Positions 9,179 through 18,924 of a stretch of 64,000 nucleotides of DNA are shown here, one piece after another. The DNA comes from an uncultured Bacteroidales bacterium (lineage in GTDB: Bacteria; Bacteroidota; Bacteroidia; Bacteroidales; UBA932). How positions within the stretch are numbered: position 1 is the first letter of the stretch; each line of letters starts with the position of its first letter. Made by a program: the position numbers and the translations under genes. Location: positions 78,408-142,407 of the forward strand of contig CALVAJ010000002.1 of the NCBI GenBank assembly GCA_944325505.1, given 5' to 3'. A model generated the notes under the pieces. It worked only from the letters and a program-made list of their open reading frames with translations, was not told the origin of the DNA and ran no database searches.

Positions 9179-9727
9179 CTATTCAGCCTTCTTTTCTTCT
9201 GCTGGTGCCTCAGCGGCCGGAGCTGCCTCGACTGCAGGTTCTGCTGCAGGTGTCTCTTCTGCTGCCGGTGCGGCTGCAGGAGCAGCGGCGTCAGCGGCTT
9301 TCTTCGAGCGGCTGCGGCGTGTACCTGTCTTCTTGGTCTCTTTCTTGGCTGTGGTAGCAAGAGCTGCCTCGTTGAAGTCTACGAGTTCGATAAGAGCCAT
9401 GTCGGATCCGTCGCCAAGACGGAAACCTGTCTTGAGGATACGTGTGTATCCGCCCGGACGGTCAGCTATCTTGGGAGCAACATTGCGGAAAAGCTCTGTA
9501 ACAGCGTATTTGTTCTTCAGGTAGCTGAATACTATACGGCGAGAGTGTGTCGAATCCTCTTTTGACTTGGTGATGAGAGGTTCAACATACATCTTGAGAG
9601 CCTTTGCCTTGGCTACAGTGGTCTCGATCCTCTTATGCATGATAAGGGAAGCGGCCATGTTTGCAAGCAGGGCTTTGCGGTGACCACTCTTGCGGCCAAG
9701 GTGGTTGATTGCTTTATTGTGCCTCAT
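9179..9727 (-). CDS. rplQ: 50S ribosomal protein L17
   Basis: Large-subunit protein near the peptide exit tunnel. The first 115 residues match L17 ([20 protein letters not shown] start; a [15 protein letters not shown] segment near 90). The remaining 65 residues form a Lys/Arg-rich stretch and then an Ala/Glu/Pro tail ending EEKKAE. Low-complexity L17 tails of this kind are common in Bacteroidota and absent from E. coli L17. Last gene of the lower ribosomal block, 3 bp after rpoA, and followed by the convergent hairpin at 9113-9172. Confidence 0.97.
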   Translation of the reverse strand: MRHNKAINHLGRKSGHRKALLANMAASLIMHKRIETTVAKAKALKMYVEPLITKSKEDSTHSRRIVFSYLKNKYAVTELFRNVAPKIADRPGGYTRILKTGFRLGDGSDMALIELVDFNEAALATTAKKETKKTGTRRSRSKKAADAAAPAAAPAAEETPAAEPAVEAAPAAEAPAEEKKAE

Positions 9728-9730
9728 ACT

Positions 9731-10738
9731 TTATACGTTCTTTTTCTTTGGTTCAATATTATACTTGGTTACATCCATTCCGAATGAGAGCTTCATCTTC
9801 TCTACCAGCTGGTCTATCTCATTGAGAGACTTGCGTCCGAAGTTCCTGAACTTCATGAGCTCTGTCCTTGAGTATGAAACCAGATCAGCGAATGTATCGA
9901 TATCTGCAGCCTTCAGACAGTTGTAGGCCCTTACAGAAAGCCCCATGTCCGACAGCTTGGTCAGAAGCAGATGCCTCATGCGGAGTGACTCTTCGTCAAG
10001 TTCCTTAGACTCCGACTCGACTGCACTCTCCAGAGAAATCTTCTTCTCGTCGGTAAACAGTCTGAAGTGGTAGATAAGGATATTGGCAGCTTCCTGAAGC
10101 GCGAGCTTAGGAGAAATCGACCCGTCGGTCACGATTTCGAGAGTCAGTTTCTCATAGTCGGTCTTCTGCTCCACACGCCAGTCTTCCGTAGTCCAGTTGA
10201 CGTTCTTGATAGGAGTGTAGATTGCGTCCACCGGAATGGTTCCGATAGGCGTATTCTCATCCCTCATCTCGTCAGCAGGGACAAAACCGCGTCCCTTGTT
10301 TACCGAGATGGACATCTCCAGTTTTACAGAAGGCTCCAGCGAGCAGATATGCTGCTGCGGATTCAACACCGTGAAAGAAGACAATCCTTTGGAAATATCC
10401 TCCGCGGTAAACTCCTGCTGACCGCTGATAACGATGTTTGCCACCTCAGAGTCCACAGTCTCCACCATTCTCTTGAATCTTACCTGCTTGAGGTTAAGGA
10501 TGATGTCCTGCATACCCTCGATCACGCCCGGGATTGTAGCGAACTCCTGGTCCACGCCGGAAATCCTGATCGAATTGATAGCAAAACCTTCCAGAGAAGA
10601 CAACAATATCCTGCGAAGGGCATTACCTATAGTCTGGGCGTAGCCAGGCTCCAAAGGCCTGAACTCGAAACGTCCGACGGTATCGGTCCCCTCGAGCATT
10701 ATCACCTTGTCCGGTTTCTGAAATGCTAAGATTGCCAT
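9731..10738 (-). CDS. rpoA: DNA-directed RNA polymerase alpha subunit
   Basis: 335 residues, full length. The N-terminal domain that dimerises and binds beta/beta-prime is seen in [22 protein letters not shown] and [17 protein letters not shown]. The C-terminal DNA/activator-binding domain is seen in [10 protein letters not shown]-type sequence (here [16 protein letters not shown]) and [14 protein letters not shown]. It sits between rpsD and rplQ as in the alpha operon of nearly all bacteria, 25 bp after rpsD and 3 bp before rplQ. Confidence 0.99.
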   Translation of the reverse strand: MAILAFQKPDKVIMLEGTDTVGRFEFRPLEPGYAQTIGNALRRILLSSLEGFAINSIRISGVDQEFATIPGVIEGMQDIILNLKQVRFKRMVETVDSEVANIVISGQQEFTAEDISKGLSSFTVLNPQQHICSLEPSVKLEMSISVNKGRGFVPADEMRDENTPIGTIPVDAIYTPIKNVNWTTEDWRVEQKTDYEKLTLEIVTDGSISPKLALQEAANILIYHFRLFTDEKKISLESAVESESKELDEESLRMRHLLLTKLSDMGLSVRAYNCLKAADIDTFADLVSYSRTELMKFRNFGRKSLNEIDQLVEKMKLSFGMDVTKYNIEPKKKNV

Positions 10739-10763
10739 ATTATTCCTTTTTTGGTGTTAATTA

Positions 10764-11366
10764 CTACTTGGAGTACAACTCGACGATAAGCTGCTCGGTA
10801 ATGTTCTCAGGAATTTCAGTCCTTACCGGATAGTTGAGGTATTTTCCTGTGAGTTCCTTCGCATCGAATTCAAGCCAAGAGTACCTTGAGGCGGACGCTA
10901 CGCTGCTCTGAATGACTTCAAGGCTCTTTGACCTTTCCCTTACGGCTACCACATCGCCGGGTTTCACCAGAGCGGAAGGCACATTGCAGACCTCTCCGTT
11001 AAGGGTAATGTGGCAGTGTGTCACGAGCTGTCTTGCAGCGGCACGCGTAGGTGCTATGCCGAGACGGTAGACGATATTGTCAAGACGTGACTCAAGAAGC
11101 TGGATAAGGTTCTCGCCTTTCTGTCCCTTCATGCGGGAAGCCTTCTCGTAAAGATTGCGGAACTGCCTCTCGAGCAGGCCATAAGTATATTTAACCTTCT
11201 GTTTCTCCCTCAGCTGAACACCGTACTCAGACAGTTTCTTGCGCTTGCGGGCCAGACCATGCTGTCCCGGAGGGTAGTTCCTCTTTTCGAAATCCTTGTC
11301 CGTTCCGAAAATAGGCTCGCCGAATCTACGTGCGATTTTGGTTTTTGGTCCAGTATATCTTGCCAT
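10764..11366 (-). CDS. rpsD: 30S ribosomal protein S4
   Basis: A 16S rRNA-binding assembly initiator, 200 residues. Start [18 protein letters not shown] and the PPGQHG motif are diagnostic, as is the S4 RNA-binding domain ([10 protein letters not shown], then [19 protein letters not shown]). The N-terminal zinc-type cysteine cluster is absent, so this is the Cys-minus form. It lies 27 bp after rpsK and 25 bp before rpoA. In many bacteria S4 represses the alpha operon by binding its leader; no such leader is evident here because the gene is mid-operon. Confidence 0.98.
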   Translation of the reverse strand: MARYTGPKTKIARRFGEPIFGTDKDFEKRNYPPGQHGLARKRKKLSEYGVQLREKQKVKYTYGLLERQFRNLYEKASRMKGQKGENLIQLLESRLDNIVYRLGIAPTRAAARQLVTHCHITLNGEVCNVPSALVKPGDVVAVRERSKSLEVIQSSVASASRYSWLEFDAKELTGKYLNYPVRTEIPENITEQLIVELYSK

Positions 11367-11393
11367 AGTAATTTTCCTTTATACAGTTAAAAA

Positions 11394-11786
11394 TTAAACT
11401 TTACGACGGCCTTTTGGTCTACAGCCATTGTGTGGCATTGGAGTTACATCAATGATCTCTGTGACTTCGATACCTGCACCATGTATGGTTCTGATGGCAG
11501 ACTCACGTCCTGCACCAGGCCCTTTCACATAAGCTTTCACCTTACGCAGACCGAGGTCATATGCAGTCTTCGCAGCATCTGCCGCTGCCACCTGAGCCGC
11601 ATACGGAGTATTCTTCTTGGAACCTCTGAAGCCGCTCTTTCCGGCTGAAGACCAGCTGATAACCTGTCCGATACTGTTTGTAAGGGAAATTATCACGTTG
11701 TTGAAGGTCGATGAAATATGGGCCTCGCCATAAGCGTCAACCTTTACAACTCTTTTCTTGTTTGCTGTTGTCGTTTTCTTTGCCAT
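11394..11786 (-). CDS. rpsK: 30S ribosomal protein S11
   Basis: Small-subunit platform protein, 130 residues. The body is canonical ([15 protein letters not shown], then [16 protein letters not shown] and the C-terminal [18 protein letters not shown]). The N-terminus, [12 protein letters not shown], is a short Lys/Thr extension shared in style with L5 in this window. It lies 13 bp after rpsM and 27 bp before rpsD. Confidence 0.98.
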   Translation of the reverse strand: MAKKTTTANKKRVVKVDAYGEAHISSTFNNVIISLTNSIGQVISWSSAGKSGFRGSKKNTPYAAQVAAADAAKTAYDLGLRKVKAYVKGPGAGRESAIRTIHGAGIEVTEIIDVTPMPHNGCRPKGRRKV

Positions 11787-11799
11787 AATTCATCTCCCG

Positions 11800-12177
11800 T
11801 TATTTGGTTGCTTTCTTCTTGTTTGCAACGGTTTTCTTCTTACCCTTTCTTGTACGGGCGTTGTTCTTGGTGCTCTGACCGCGGACAGGGAGTCCGAGAC
11901 GGTGACGGATTCCTCTGTAGCATCCGATATCCATCAGACGCTTGATGTTCATCTGGACTGCAGAACGGAGCTCACCTTCGATCTTGTACTCATGGGCAAT
12001 CACGTTACGGATGCCTGCGATCTGCTCGTCGTTCCAGTCTCCGACCTTTGTGTCAAAATCGATACCCAGCTGGGAGAGGATCTTCCTCGCAGAGCTGCGA
12101 CCGATACCGAAGATATAGGTAAGGCCTATCTCTCCTCTTTTGTTGTTAGGTAAATCAACACCGGCTATTCTTGCCAT
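11800..12177 (-). CDS. rpsM: 30S ribosomal protein S13
   Basis: Small-subunit head protein that contacts the P-site tRNA and L5, 125 residues. The start [20 protein letters not shown], the helix-two-turn-helix region and the tail [21 protein letters not shown] are diagnostic. It follows rpmJ by 37 bp and precedes rpsK by 13 bp. Confidence 0.98.
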   Translation of the reverse strand: MARIAGVDLPNNKRGEIGLTYIFGIGRSSARKILSQLGIDFDTKVGDWNDEQIAGIRNVIAHEYKIEGELRSAVQMNIKRLMDIGCYRGIRHRLGLPVRGQSTKNNARTRKGKKKTVANKKKATK

Positions 12178-12214
12178 AATCTATCTTTACTTTATTTGTT
12201 ATACAACTGAAAAA

Positions 12215-12331
12215 TTATCCCTGGCGCATCTTGAATTTAGGATTCTTCTTGCAGATCACATAAAGGCGTCCTTTACGTTTTACGATCTTGCAGTCTTCGC
12301 TGCGCTTCTTGATGGATGCTTTTACTTTCAT
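12215..12331 (-). CDS. rpmJ: 50S ribosomal protein L36, Cys-depleted form
   Basis: A 38-residue protein translated by hand from the minus strand: begins [15 protein letters not shown] and ends [10 protein letters not shown]. Of the four zinc ligands of classic L36 (C-x2-C, C, H at about 11, 14, 27, 32), only Cys14 and Cys27 remain; position 11 is Ser and 32 is Lys. It therefore should not bind zinc in the usual way. It lies 12 bp after infA and 37 bp before rpsM, the expected place. Confidence 0.95.
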   Translation of the reverse strand: MKVKASIKKRSEDCKIVKRKGRLYVICKKNPKFKMRQG

Positions 12332-12343
12332 TATCGTAAGTTT

Positions 12344-12562
12344 TTATTTGTATCTGAAAGAAATTCTTCCTTTCGTTAAATCATAAGGTGACATTTCCAC
12401 CTTCACCCTGTCCCCAGGAAGTATTTTGATATAATTCATTCTCATCTTTCCGGAGATATGGGCAATGATGACATGGCCGTTCTCCAACTCTACCTTGAAC
12501 ATCGCGTTCGGAAGAGTCTCAGTAATGACTCCTTCAAGTTCTATTGCTGACTGTTTTGGCAT
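12344..12562 (-). CDS. infA: Translation initiation factor IF-1
   Basis: A 72-residue single OB-fold protein that binds the ribosomal A site during initiation. The start [20 protein letters not shown] and the end [12 protein letters not shown] are diagnostic. Located between map and rpmJ with 12 bp on both sides. Confidence 0.98.
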   Translation of the reverse strand: MPKQSAIELEGVITETLPNAMFKVELENGHVIIAHISGKMRMNYIKILPGDRVKVEMSPYDLTKGRISFRYK

Positions 12563-12574
12563 GTAGACCTCACT

Positions 12575-13348
12575 TTAAAATTTAACGTTATTTTCAATGT
12601 ATTCAAAGGTTGACAACTGCTGTGCCCGGCCTTTTCTGACAACAACCGTAAGTTCGAAGTGCGCTGAATTCCTGCGGTCCGCCGTGTGTACTTCCCAACC
12701 ATTTTCAGCCAAGTACACGCCGCGGGTCCCGGCATTGATCATCGGTTCGATACAGATAGTCATCCCGTCGGTAAGTTTTGCGCCGTGACCCTGTCTCCCG
12801 TAATTCGGGACTCCGGGGTTCTCGTGCATGCGCTTTCCGATTCCGTGTCCTTCAAGTTCGCGGACAACGGAGAACCCGAATGACTCGGCATACGATTGCA
12901 CCGCGTGTCCTATGTCGCCGACCCTGTTGCCGTCTACAGCTGCTGCAATACCCCTGTAAAGGGATTCCTTCGTGACATCCAGAAGCCTGCGGGTTTCGGC
13001 ATCCACTTCCCCTACCGGGAAAGTGTACGCCGAGTCACCGTTATAGCCTTTGTATAATGTCCCGCAGTCAACGGAAACGATATCGCCTTCCTTGAGCACG
13101 TAGTCCGAAGGAAATCCGTGTACGACGGTATCGTTCACCGAGATGCAGAGAGCTGCAGGAAAGCCGTCATAACCCAGGAAGCTCGGGATAGCTCCGTTGT
13201 CACGGATAAAGGTCTCGGCCACCCTATTCAACTCGAGAGTTGTCACACCAGGGGCAACCACCTTACCGACCTCCGCCAATGTCTTCGATACGAGAATGGC
13301 ATTCTCGCGCATCAGCTCTATCTCTTCTTCTGTTTTCGGCTTTACCAT
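12575..13348 (-). CDS. map: Methionine aminopeptidase, type I
   Basis: Removes the N-terminal methionine from new proteins; a dinuclear metal enzyme. With the ATG at 13348 the protein has 257 residues; a GGAGG ribosome site lies just upstream, so the TTG 12 bp earlier is not needed. Metal ligands are visible: D in SVDCGTLYKG, D in YNGDSAYTF, H in ELEGHGIGKRMHE, E in CIEPMINAG and E in the C-terminal SAHFELTVVV. Type I is indicated by the lack of an insert. It follows secY by 23 bp; adk, often between them in other phyla, is missing as is usual for Bacteroidota. Confidence 0.97.
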   Translation of the reverse strand: MVKPKTEEEIELMRENAILVSKTLAEVGKVVAPGVTTLELNRVAETFIRDNGAIPSFLGYDGFPAALCISVNDTVVHGFPSDYVLKEGDIVSVDCGTLYKGYNGDSAYTFPVGEVDAETRRLLDVTKESLYRGIAAAVDGNRVGDIGHAVQSYAESFGFSVVRELEGHGIGKRMHENPGVPNYGRQGHGAKLTDGMTICIEPMINAGTRGVYLAENGWEVHTADRRNSAHFELTVVVRKGRAQQLSTFEYIENNVKF

Positions 13349-13371
13349 TTTTACCTCCAAATAAATCGAAA

Positions 13372-14712
13372 TTACATTCCGGAACGTCCTTTCAGGCGAC
13401 CGGTCTTCATCAGTCCGTCATAGTGACGCATCAGCAGATGACTCTCTATCTGCTGGAGAGTATCAAGCACCACTCCGACAAGGATCAGGAGGGAGGTTCC
13501 TCCGTAGAAGCTTGCGAACTGGTTGTTCACGCCAAGCAGCATTGCGAATGCAGGCAGAATGGCGATCAGGCCAAGGAAAATAGATCCTGGAAGAGTAACC
13601 CTCGACATGATGGAGTCGAGATACTCAACAGTCTTCTTTCCTGGTTTCACTCCCGGGATAAAGCCTCCGTTCTTCTTCATGTCCTCTGCCATCATTGTAG
13701 GGTTTACAGTGACTGCAGTATAGAAGAATGTGAAAATCACGACGAAGAAGAAGAACACGAAGTTGTACCAGAATCCGGTGTAGTTGCTCATTGTTGCGGC
13801 AAATCCCCTGGTAGCCTCGAAATTGGAGAAAATCAGAGGGAAAAGCATGAGAGCCTGGGCGAAGATGATAGGCATCACACCGGCAGCATTGATCTTCATA
13901 GGGATGTACTGACGGACTCCGCCATACTGCTTGTTGCCTACGACTCTCTTCGCATACTGTACGGGAACTTTCCTTACACCCTGTACAAGAGCGATTGCAG
14001 CAACGAACACAAAGAAAAGGATTATCAGCTCGACCACCAGCATGAGCGGACCGCCTGCAGCCGTAGAGCTGACTTTCTCACCGACCTCGGCTACCAGAGC
14101 ATAAGGCAGGCGTGCGATGATACCGACCATGATGATAAGGGAGATACCGTTACCGATACCACGGTCTGTGATACGCTCTCCGAGCCACATCACGAACATT
14201 GTTCCGCCGATAAGGATCACTGTGGAAACAAGGTTGAACATGAATGAGCTCCATCCGAGCCTGTAGATGGCGATGAACGCCTCTTCAGGAATCTGGTTGT
14301 GCAGGGCAGCCATATAGGCAGGCCCCTGGATGCACAGGATGACGATGGTGAGATATCTTGTAAGCTGGTTCATCTTCCGGCGGCCGCTCTCACCCTCCAT
14401 CTGGAGTTTCTTGAAGTAAGGGACGAACACGCCCAGAAGCTGGATTACAATCGATGCCGAGATATAAGGCATCACTCCCAGAGCAAAGATAGAAGCGTTA
14501 CCGAACGCTCCACCGGAGAACATGTTCAGCAGGCCGACAAGACCTTCCTGGGAAAAATCCTGCATGTTCGCTATCATGGTAGAGTCTATGCCCGGGAGCA
14601 CAATGAAACTTCCGAGACGGTACACGAGCAGCAGGAGGAGGGTGTACCCGATCCTCTTGCGCAGCTCTTCTATCTTGAAGATGTTCTTGATAGTCTGGAT
14701 TAGTCTCTTCAT
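13372..14712 (-). CDS. secY: Preprotein translocase subunit SecY
   Basis: Channel-forming subunit of the Sec translocon, 446 residues with ten membrane helices. The N-terminal region (RIGYTLLLLLVYRLGSFI) and plug area, the cytoplasmic loop VPVQYAKRVVG and the NPTMMAEDMKKNGGFIPG segment are typical. The gene starts 2 bp after the rplO stop, so translation is probably coupled. It is the last true spc gene before map. Confidence 0.99.
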   Translation of the reverse strand: MKRLIQTIKNIFKIEELRKRIGYTLLLLLVYRLGSFIVLPGIDSTMIANMQDFSQEGLVGLLNMFSGGAFGNASIFALGVMPYISASIVIQLLGVFVPYFKKLQMEGESGRRKMNQLTRYLTIVILCIQGPAYMAALHNQIPEEAFIAIYRLGWSSFMFNLVSTVILIGGTMFVMWLGERITDRGIGNGISLIIMVGIIARLPYALVAEVGEKVSSTAAGGPLMLVVELIILFFVFVAAIALVQGVRKVPVQYAKRVVGNKQYGGVRQYIPMKINAAGVMPIIFAQALMLFPLIFSNFEATRGFAATMSNYTGFWYNFVFFFFVVIFTFFYTAVTVNPTMMAEDMKKNGGFIPGVKPGKKTVEYLDSIMSRVTLPGSIFLGLIAILPAFAMLLGVNNQFASFYGGTSLLILVGVVLDTLQQIESHLLMRHYDGLMKTGRLKGRSGM

Positions 14713-14714
14713 CT

Positions 14715-15164
14715 CTATTCGATTACGGTTACTTTGCCACCGGCAGCCTCGATCTTAGCAACAGCTGATTTGGAAAATGCATTTGCAGATACCTCGAGCT
14801 TTGCGGTAAGTTCCCCGTTGCCGAGAATCTTCACGAGCTGGCTTTTTGAAAGATATCCTGCAGCCTTCAATGCCTCGATATCGATTACCGAAGTCCCGAG
14901 CTTCTCTGAGATAGCCTGGAGGACTGAAACATTGATACCTTTATATTCTACTCTGTTGCGATTCTTGAAGCCGAATTTAGGCAGGCGTCTCTGGATAGGC
15001 ATCTGTCCGCCTTCAAATCCGATCTTGCGTGAATAACCGGAACGTGCCTGAGCTCCCTTGTGTCCGCGTGTAGATGTTCCACCGTGGCCAGAGCCCTCTC
15101 CGCGACCGATCCTCTTCACTCTTTTAGTTGAACCTTCAGCAGGTTTAAGTTCATGTAATTTCAT
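14715..15164 (-). CDS. rplO: 50S ribosomal protein L15
   Basis: Late-assembly large-subunit protein, 149 residues. MKLHELKPAEGSTKRVKRIG, the Gly-rich GRGEGSGHGGTSTRGHKGAQ and GFEGGQMPIQRRLPKFGF are diagnostic. It lies 16 bp after rpmD and 2 bp before secY. Confidence 0.98.
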   Translation of the reverse strand: MKLHELKPAEGSTKRVKRIGRGEGSGHGGTSTRGHKGAQARSGYSRKIGFEGGQMPIQRRLPKFGFKNRNRVEYKGINVSVLQAISEKLGTSVIDIEALKAAGYLSKSQLVKILGNGELTAKLEVSANAFSKSAVAKIEAAGGKVTVIE

Positions 15165-15180
15165 CTCTCGATCCTCCTGA

Positions 15181-15360
15181 TTAAATTTCCTCTACTTTAA
15201 CAAGGTGAAGAACCTTTTCCACCATGCCTTTTGACACCGGGTTCAGCTCCACCTCTACTGTCTGGTGCAGTCTGTGAATGCCGAGAGACTGAAGATTGGC
15301 AATCTGCCTCTTTGTCGCTCCATTCTTGCTCTTGATCTGGGTTATCCTAAGTTTTGCCAT
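15181..15360 (-). CDS. rpmD: 50S ribosomal protein L30
   Basis: A 59-residue protein found by translating the gap between rpsE and rplO on the minus strand. It begins MAKLRITQIKSKNG and contains the L30 pattern RQIANLQSLGIHRLHQTVE, ending VEEI. Length and position are exactly those of L30. It is 13 bp after rpsE and 16 bp before rplO. Confidence 0.95.
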   Translation of the reverse strand: MAKLRITQIKSKNGATKRQIANLQSLGIHRLHQTVEVELNPVSKGMVEKVLHLVKVEEI

Positions 15361-15373
15361 TTCTTCTTCCTCC

Positions 15374-15892
15374 TTAACCGTTAAATACTCTGCTCATAGG
15401 AATACCGCGAAGTCCGGCAACAGTATAGGCGTCCCTCATCTCTACAAGGGCGGCTACAGTAGCTTTCACCAGATTGTGAGGGTTGGACGAACCTTTTGAT
15501 TTTGCAAGCACGTTGTGCACGCCTACAGACTCGAAGACCGCACGCATTGCACCACCTGCCTTTACTCCTGTTCCAGGTGCAGCCGGTTTCATGAACACCC
15601 TTGCACCGCCGAACTTGGCTTCCTGCTCGTGAGGGATGGTCTTGTTGAGGATAGGAACCTTTACGAGGTTCTTCTTCGCATCCTCGATCCCCTTGGAGAT
15701 TGCAGTAGTGACTTCGTTGGCTTTTCCAAGACCATAGCCTACAACGCCGTTCTCGTCACCGACTACAACAATGGCAGCAAAGCTGAAGTGACGACCACCC
15801 TTAGTGACCTTTGTCACTCTCTGGATGGCTACAAGTCTGTCTTTCAGTTCAAGATCAGAAACTTTTACTCTTTTAACATTTGTATTTGCCAT
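15374..15892 (-). CDS. rpsE: 30S ribosomal protein S5
   Basis: Fidelity protein of the small subunit, 172 residues. The N-terminal S5 RNA-binding domain ([20 protein letters not shown], then [19 protein letters not shown]) and the C-terminal domain ([29 protein letters not shown]) are complete. It lies 10 bp after rplR and 13 bp before rpmD. Confidence 0.98.
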   Translation of the reverse strand: MANTNVKRVKVSDLELKDRLVAIQRVTKVTKGGRHFSFAAIVVVGDENGVVGYGLGKANEVTTAISKGIEDAKKNLVKVPILNKTIPHEQEAKFGGARVFMKPAAPGTGVKAGGAMRAVFESVGVHNVLAKSKGSSNPHNLVKATVAALVEMRDAYTVAGLRGIPMSRVFNG

Positions 15893-15902
15893 AGTCTTAT
15901 TT

Positions 15903-16265
15903 TTAGAAAATCAGGCCGCCTTCACGGGCAGCGTCTGCCAAACTTTTAACTCTTCCATGATAAAGGTAACCTCCGCGGTCGAAAGCGATGGTAGTGATAC
16001 CTTTAGCGATAGCACGCTCTGCAATGGCCTTCCCGACGATAGCGGCAGCCTCGATTCCGGATTTTCCCTTGCATGCTGCTGCAAGTTCCTTGTCGTTTGA
16101 AGCTGCGGCAGCGAGCGTTACAGCCTTTACATCATCGATGACCTGAACGTAAATCTGCTTGTTGCTTCTGAAGACAACCATTCTCGGCCTTTCAGCTGTA
16201 CCATTGACAACCTTGCGGATACGGTAGTGAATCCTTTTTCTTCTTTCAATTTTATTCAATGCCAT
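15903..16265 (-). CDS. rplR: 50S ribosomal protein L18
   Basis: 5S rRNA-binding protein, 120 residues. [38 protein letters not shown] and the C-terminal [20 protein letters not shown] are diagnostic. It lies 16 bp after rplF and 10 bp before rpsE. Confidence 0.98.
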   Translation of the reverse strand: MALNKIERRKRIHYRIRKVVNGTAERPRMVVFRSNKQIYVQVIDDVKAVTLAAAASNDKELAAACKGKSGIEAAAIVGKAIAERAIAKGITTIAFDRGGYLYHGRVKSLADAAREGGLIF

Positions 16266-16281
16266 GATTTATCCTCCCGAT

Positions 16282-16842
16282 TTATTTAGCACCAGCTGAC
16301 TTACCGGCCTTACGACGGAGCTGTTCTCCGACAAACTTGATACCTTTACCCTTGTATGGCTCAGGCTTGCGCAGCGAGCGTATCTTCGCAGCCACCTGAC
16401 CGATGAGCTGTTTGTCAGCACTCTTGAGCACCAGGATAGGGTTGGCTCCTTTCTTCACAGGCTCTGCTTCAGCGGAAACCTCTTTAGGAAGCATGAGATG
16501 TATGTCATGAGAATATCCGAGGGAGAACTCGAGGATCTGGCCCTTGACATCTACACGGTAACCCACACCGACAAGCTCCTGCTTGATTGTGTATCCTTCC
16601 GAAACGCCGACAACCATGTTGTGGACAAGGGCACGGTAGAGACCGTGCATGGAGCGGTGTCTCGGCTGGTCGGTCGGACGGGTCAACTTAACTTCATTTC
16701 CCTCTACGGTCACAGTGATATCCGGGTCAACCTTCTGACTCAGCTCGCCGAGAGGTCCTTTAACCTTTACTACGTTGCCAGGGAGGACCTCGACGGTCAC
16801 CTTGGCAGGAAGGTGTACAGGCAATTTACCAATTCTTGACAT
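16282..16842 (-). CDS. rplF: 50S ribosomal protein L6
   Basis: Large-subunit protein at the base of the stalk near the GTPase centre, 186 residues with two alpha/beta repeats. MSRIGKLPVHLPAKVTVEV at the start and KIRSLRKPEPYKGKGIKF near the end are the L6 signatures. It lies 18 bp after rpsH and 16 bp before rplR. Confidence 0.98.
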   Translation of the reverse strand: MSRIGKLPVHLPAKVTVEVLPGNVVKVKGPLGELSQKVDPDITVTVEGNEVKLTRPTDQPRHRSMHGLYRALVHNMVVGVSEGYTIKQELVGVGYRVDVKGQILEFSLGYSHDIHLMLPKEVSAEAEPVKKGANPILVLKSADKQLIGQVAAKIRSLRKPEPYKGKGIKFVGEQLRRKAGKSAGAK

Positions 16843-16860
16843 TATTCGTTTCCTTTAAGA

Positions 16861-17256
16861 TTAATATACATAACATATAACCTCACCACCCACATTGAGC
16901 GTCTTCGCCTCCTTGTCTGTGATGATGCCCTTCGATGTCGTGAGGACAGCTATTCCGAGTCCGTTCAGGACACGCGGCATGTGATCGACGTCGGTATACT
17001 TGCGCAGACCCGGTTTGGACACGCGGAATATCTTCTTGATAGCCGGAGTCTTGGTCTGAGGGTGATACTTGAGGGCGATCTTGATGGTGTTGAAAGGCTG
17101 GCCTTCAACGATCTTGTAGCTGAGGATGTATCCTTTGTCGCAAAGGATCTTTGTGATAGCCACCTTCATCTTTGAAGAAGGGATCTCGACAATCTTCTTG
17201 CCCGCAAGATAAGCGTTGCGGATGCGTGTGAGATAATCTGCAATTGGATCAGTCAT
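16861..17256 (-). CDS. rpsH: 30S ribosomal protein S8
   Basis: Central-domain 16S rRNA-binding protein, 131 residues. MTDPIADYLTRIRNA at the start and GIAVLTTSKGIITDKEAK near the end are diagnostic. In E. coli S8 represses the spc operon from a site near rplE; no such site was identified here. The 89-bp gap before this gene is the widest in the block and shows no clear signal. Confidence 0.98.
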   Translation of the reverse strand: MTDPIADYLTRIRNAYLAGKKIVEIPSSKMKVAITKILCDKGYILSYKIVEGQPFNTIKIALKYHPQTKTPAIKKIFRVSKPGLRKYTDVDHMPRVLNGLGIAVLTTSKGIITDKEAKTLNVGGEVICYVY

Positions 17257-17345
17257 TTTTCGTTTGTTTTAACAGAAACCGGCGTAGATCTCGTACGCCC
17301 GATATCCAAATTGAACTTAAATATTATAATGTGTGTTATATGCTA

Positions 17346-17615
17346 TTACCAGCTTGCTTTCTTTACACCCGGGATAAGTCCGTTGCTTGCCATCTCGCGG
17401 AACTGGATACGGCTGATTCCGAAGAGTCTCATGTATCCCTTTGGACGTCCGGTGAGAGAGCAGCGGTTGTGAAGACGGCAAGGGCTTGAATTCTTAGGGA
17501 GCTTGTCAAGAGCCGCCCAGTCCCCGGCCTCTTTGAGGGCTTTCCTCTTCTCGGCGTATTTAGCAACTAATTTAGCGCGCTTTACTTCGCGGGCTTTCAT
17601 TGATTCTTTTGCCAT
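17346..17615 (-). CDS. rpsN: 30S ribosomal protein S14
   Basis: An 89-residue long-form S14. [34 protein letters not shown] and the C-terminal GVKKASW are diagnostic. Only two of the four zinc-ribbon cysteines are present, so this is the zinc-independent form. It lies 11 bp after rplE. Confidence 0.98.
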   Translation of the reverse strand: MAKESMKAREVKRAKLVAKYAEKRKALKEAGDWAALDKLPKNSSPCRLHNRCSLTGRPKGYMRLFGISRIQFREMASNGLIPGVKKASW

Positions 17616-17626
17616 TTTCCTGTGAT

Positions 17627-18226
17627 TTAGTTGTTATGTTTCTTGAAAGGCAGACCGAATTCACGAAGAAGGGCGTAAGCCTCTTCATCTGTACCCGCTG
17701 TCGTAACGAATGTTATCTCCATACCGAGGATCTTGGTGATCTTGTCGATGTCGATTTCAGGGAAAATGATCTGCTCTTTGATACCGAGGGTGTAGTTTCC
17801 TTTCCCGTCGAGTTTCTCGGAGATACCGTTGAAGTCCCTGATGCGAGGAAGAGAGATGCGGATGAGCCTCTCGAGGAACTCGTACATCCTTGTTCCGCGA
17901 AGAGTGACCTTCACTCCGATAGGCATGCCCTTACGGAGCTTGAAGTTGGAAATATCCTTCCTTGAAGTAGTGGCAACCGCCTTCTGGCCTGTAATGGCAG
18001 TCAGCTCCTGCTGAGCCACCTCGACGAGCTTCTTGTCAGCCGTCGCATCGCCGATACCCTGGTTGATAGTGATCTTCACAAGTCTCGGGACCTGCATCAC
18101 AGTAGAATACGAGAACTCCTTTACAAGCTTTGGAACAATCTCTTCCCTGTATACTTTCTTAAGAGCAGGCACATACCCTGTAGGAAGAGCAGGCTGCGTC
18201 GCTGCTGTAGTAGTCTTCTTTGCCAT
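17627..18226 (-). CDS. rplE: 50S ribosomal protein L5
   Basis: 5S rRNA-binding protein that contacts S13, 199 residues. The core is canonical ([32 protein letters not shown]). The first 17 residues, [17 protein letters not shown], are an extra low-complexity leader before the usual L5 start, resembling the S11 leader. It overlaps the rplX stop by one base, so the two are translationally coupled. Confidence 0.98.
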   Translation of the reverse strand: MAKKTTTAATQPALPTGYVPALKKVYREEIVPKLVKEFSYSTVMQVPRLVKITINQGIGDATADKKLVEVAQQELTAITGQKAVATTSRKDISNFKLRKGMPIGVKVTLRGTRMYEFLERLIRISLPRIRDFNGISEKLDGKGNYTLGIKEQIIFPEIDIDKITKILGMEITFVTTAGTDEEAYALLREFGLPFKKHNN

Positions 18227-18543
18227 TATTTAATCTCCTCTCCAGATTTTTTAGCATAACGGATCTTCTTGCCATCCACGAACTTGTGTCCGATTCTTGT
18301 AGGGCCGCCCTTTGACGGGTCCACAAGCTGGAGGTTTGAAACATGGATCCCAGCCTCTTGTTTAACAATACCGCCCTGAGGATGCTTAGGGCTTGGCTTC
18401 ATGTGCTTGCTCACCATGTTGATTCCCTCAACGATGGCGCGGTCTTTATCAGTGATGATTTCAAGCACCTTACCGGTCTTTCCCTTATCGTTACCGGCAT
18501 TTACATATACGGTGTCACCTTTCTTTATATGGAACTTTTTCAT
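18226..18543 (-). CDS. rplX: 50S ribosomal protein L24
   Basis: Assembly-initiating large-subunit protein, 105 residues. The KOW motif [20 protein letters not shown] is at the N-terminus; [20 protein letters not shown] follows. It lies 12 bp after rplN and overlaps rplE by one base. Confidence 0.98.
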   Translation of the reverse strand: MKKFHIKKGDTVYVNAGNDKGKTGKVLEIITDKDRAIVEGINMVSKHMKPSPKHPQGGIVKQEAGIHVSNLQLVDPSKGGPTRIGHKFVDGKKIRYAKKSGEEIK

Positions 18544-18555
18544 GATTTCTTAAAA

Positions 18556-18921
18556 TTAAAGGACCTCCGGTGCCAGTGAAACGATTTTCATATAATTCTC
18601 GCGCAGCTCCCTTGCAACCGGGCCGAAGATACGTGTTCCACGGACTTCGCCGGCATTGTTCAGGAGAACGCATGCATTGTCATCGAAACGGATATAGGAT
18701 CCGTCCGCCCTGCGGATTTCTTTCTTTGTGCGCACTACAACAGCCTTGGATACTGAGCCCTTCTTGGCATCACCACCAGGGATTGCGCTCTTGACTGCTA
18801 CGACAATCTTGTCGCCCACTCTCGCATAACGGCGGCGGGTACCACCCAGGACACGGATGCAAAGGACTTCCTTCGCTCCGCTGTTGTCTGCCACCTGTAA
18901 ACGTGTTTCCTGCTGTATCAT
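18556..18921 (-). CDS. rplN: 50S ribosomal protein L14
   Basis: Interface protein of the large subunit, 121 residues. [36 protein letters not shown] and [14 protein letters not shown] are diagnostic. It lies 3 bp after rpsQ and 12 bp before rplX. Confidence 0.98.
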   Translation of the reverse strand: MIQQETRLQVADNSGAKEVLCIRVLGGTRRRYARVGDKIVVAVKSAIPGGDAKKGSVSKAVVVRTKKEIRRADGSYIRFDDNACVLLNNAGEVRGTRIFGPVARELRENYMKIVSLAPEVL

Positions 18922-18924
18922 AGC

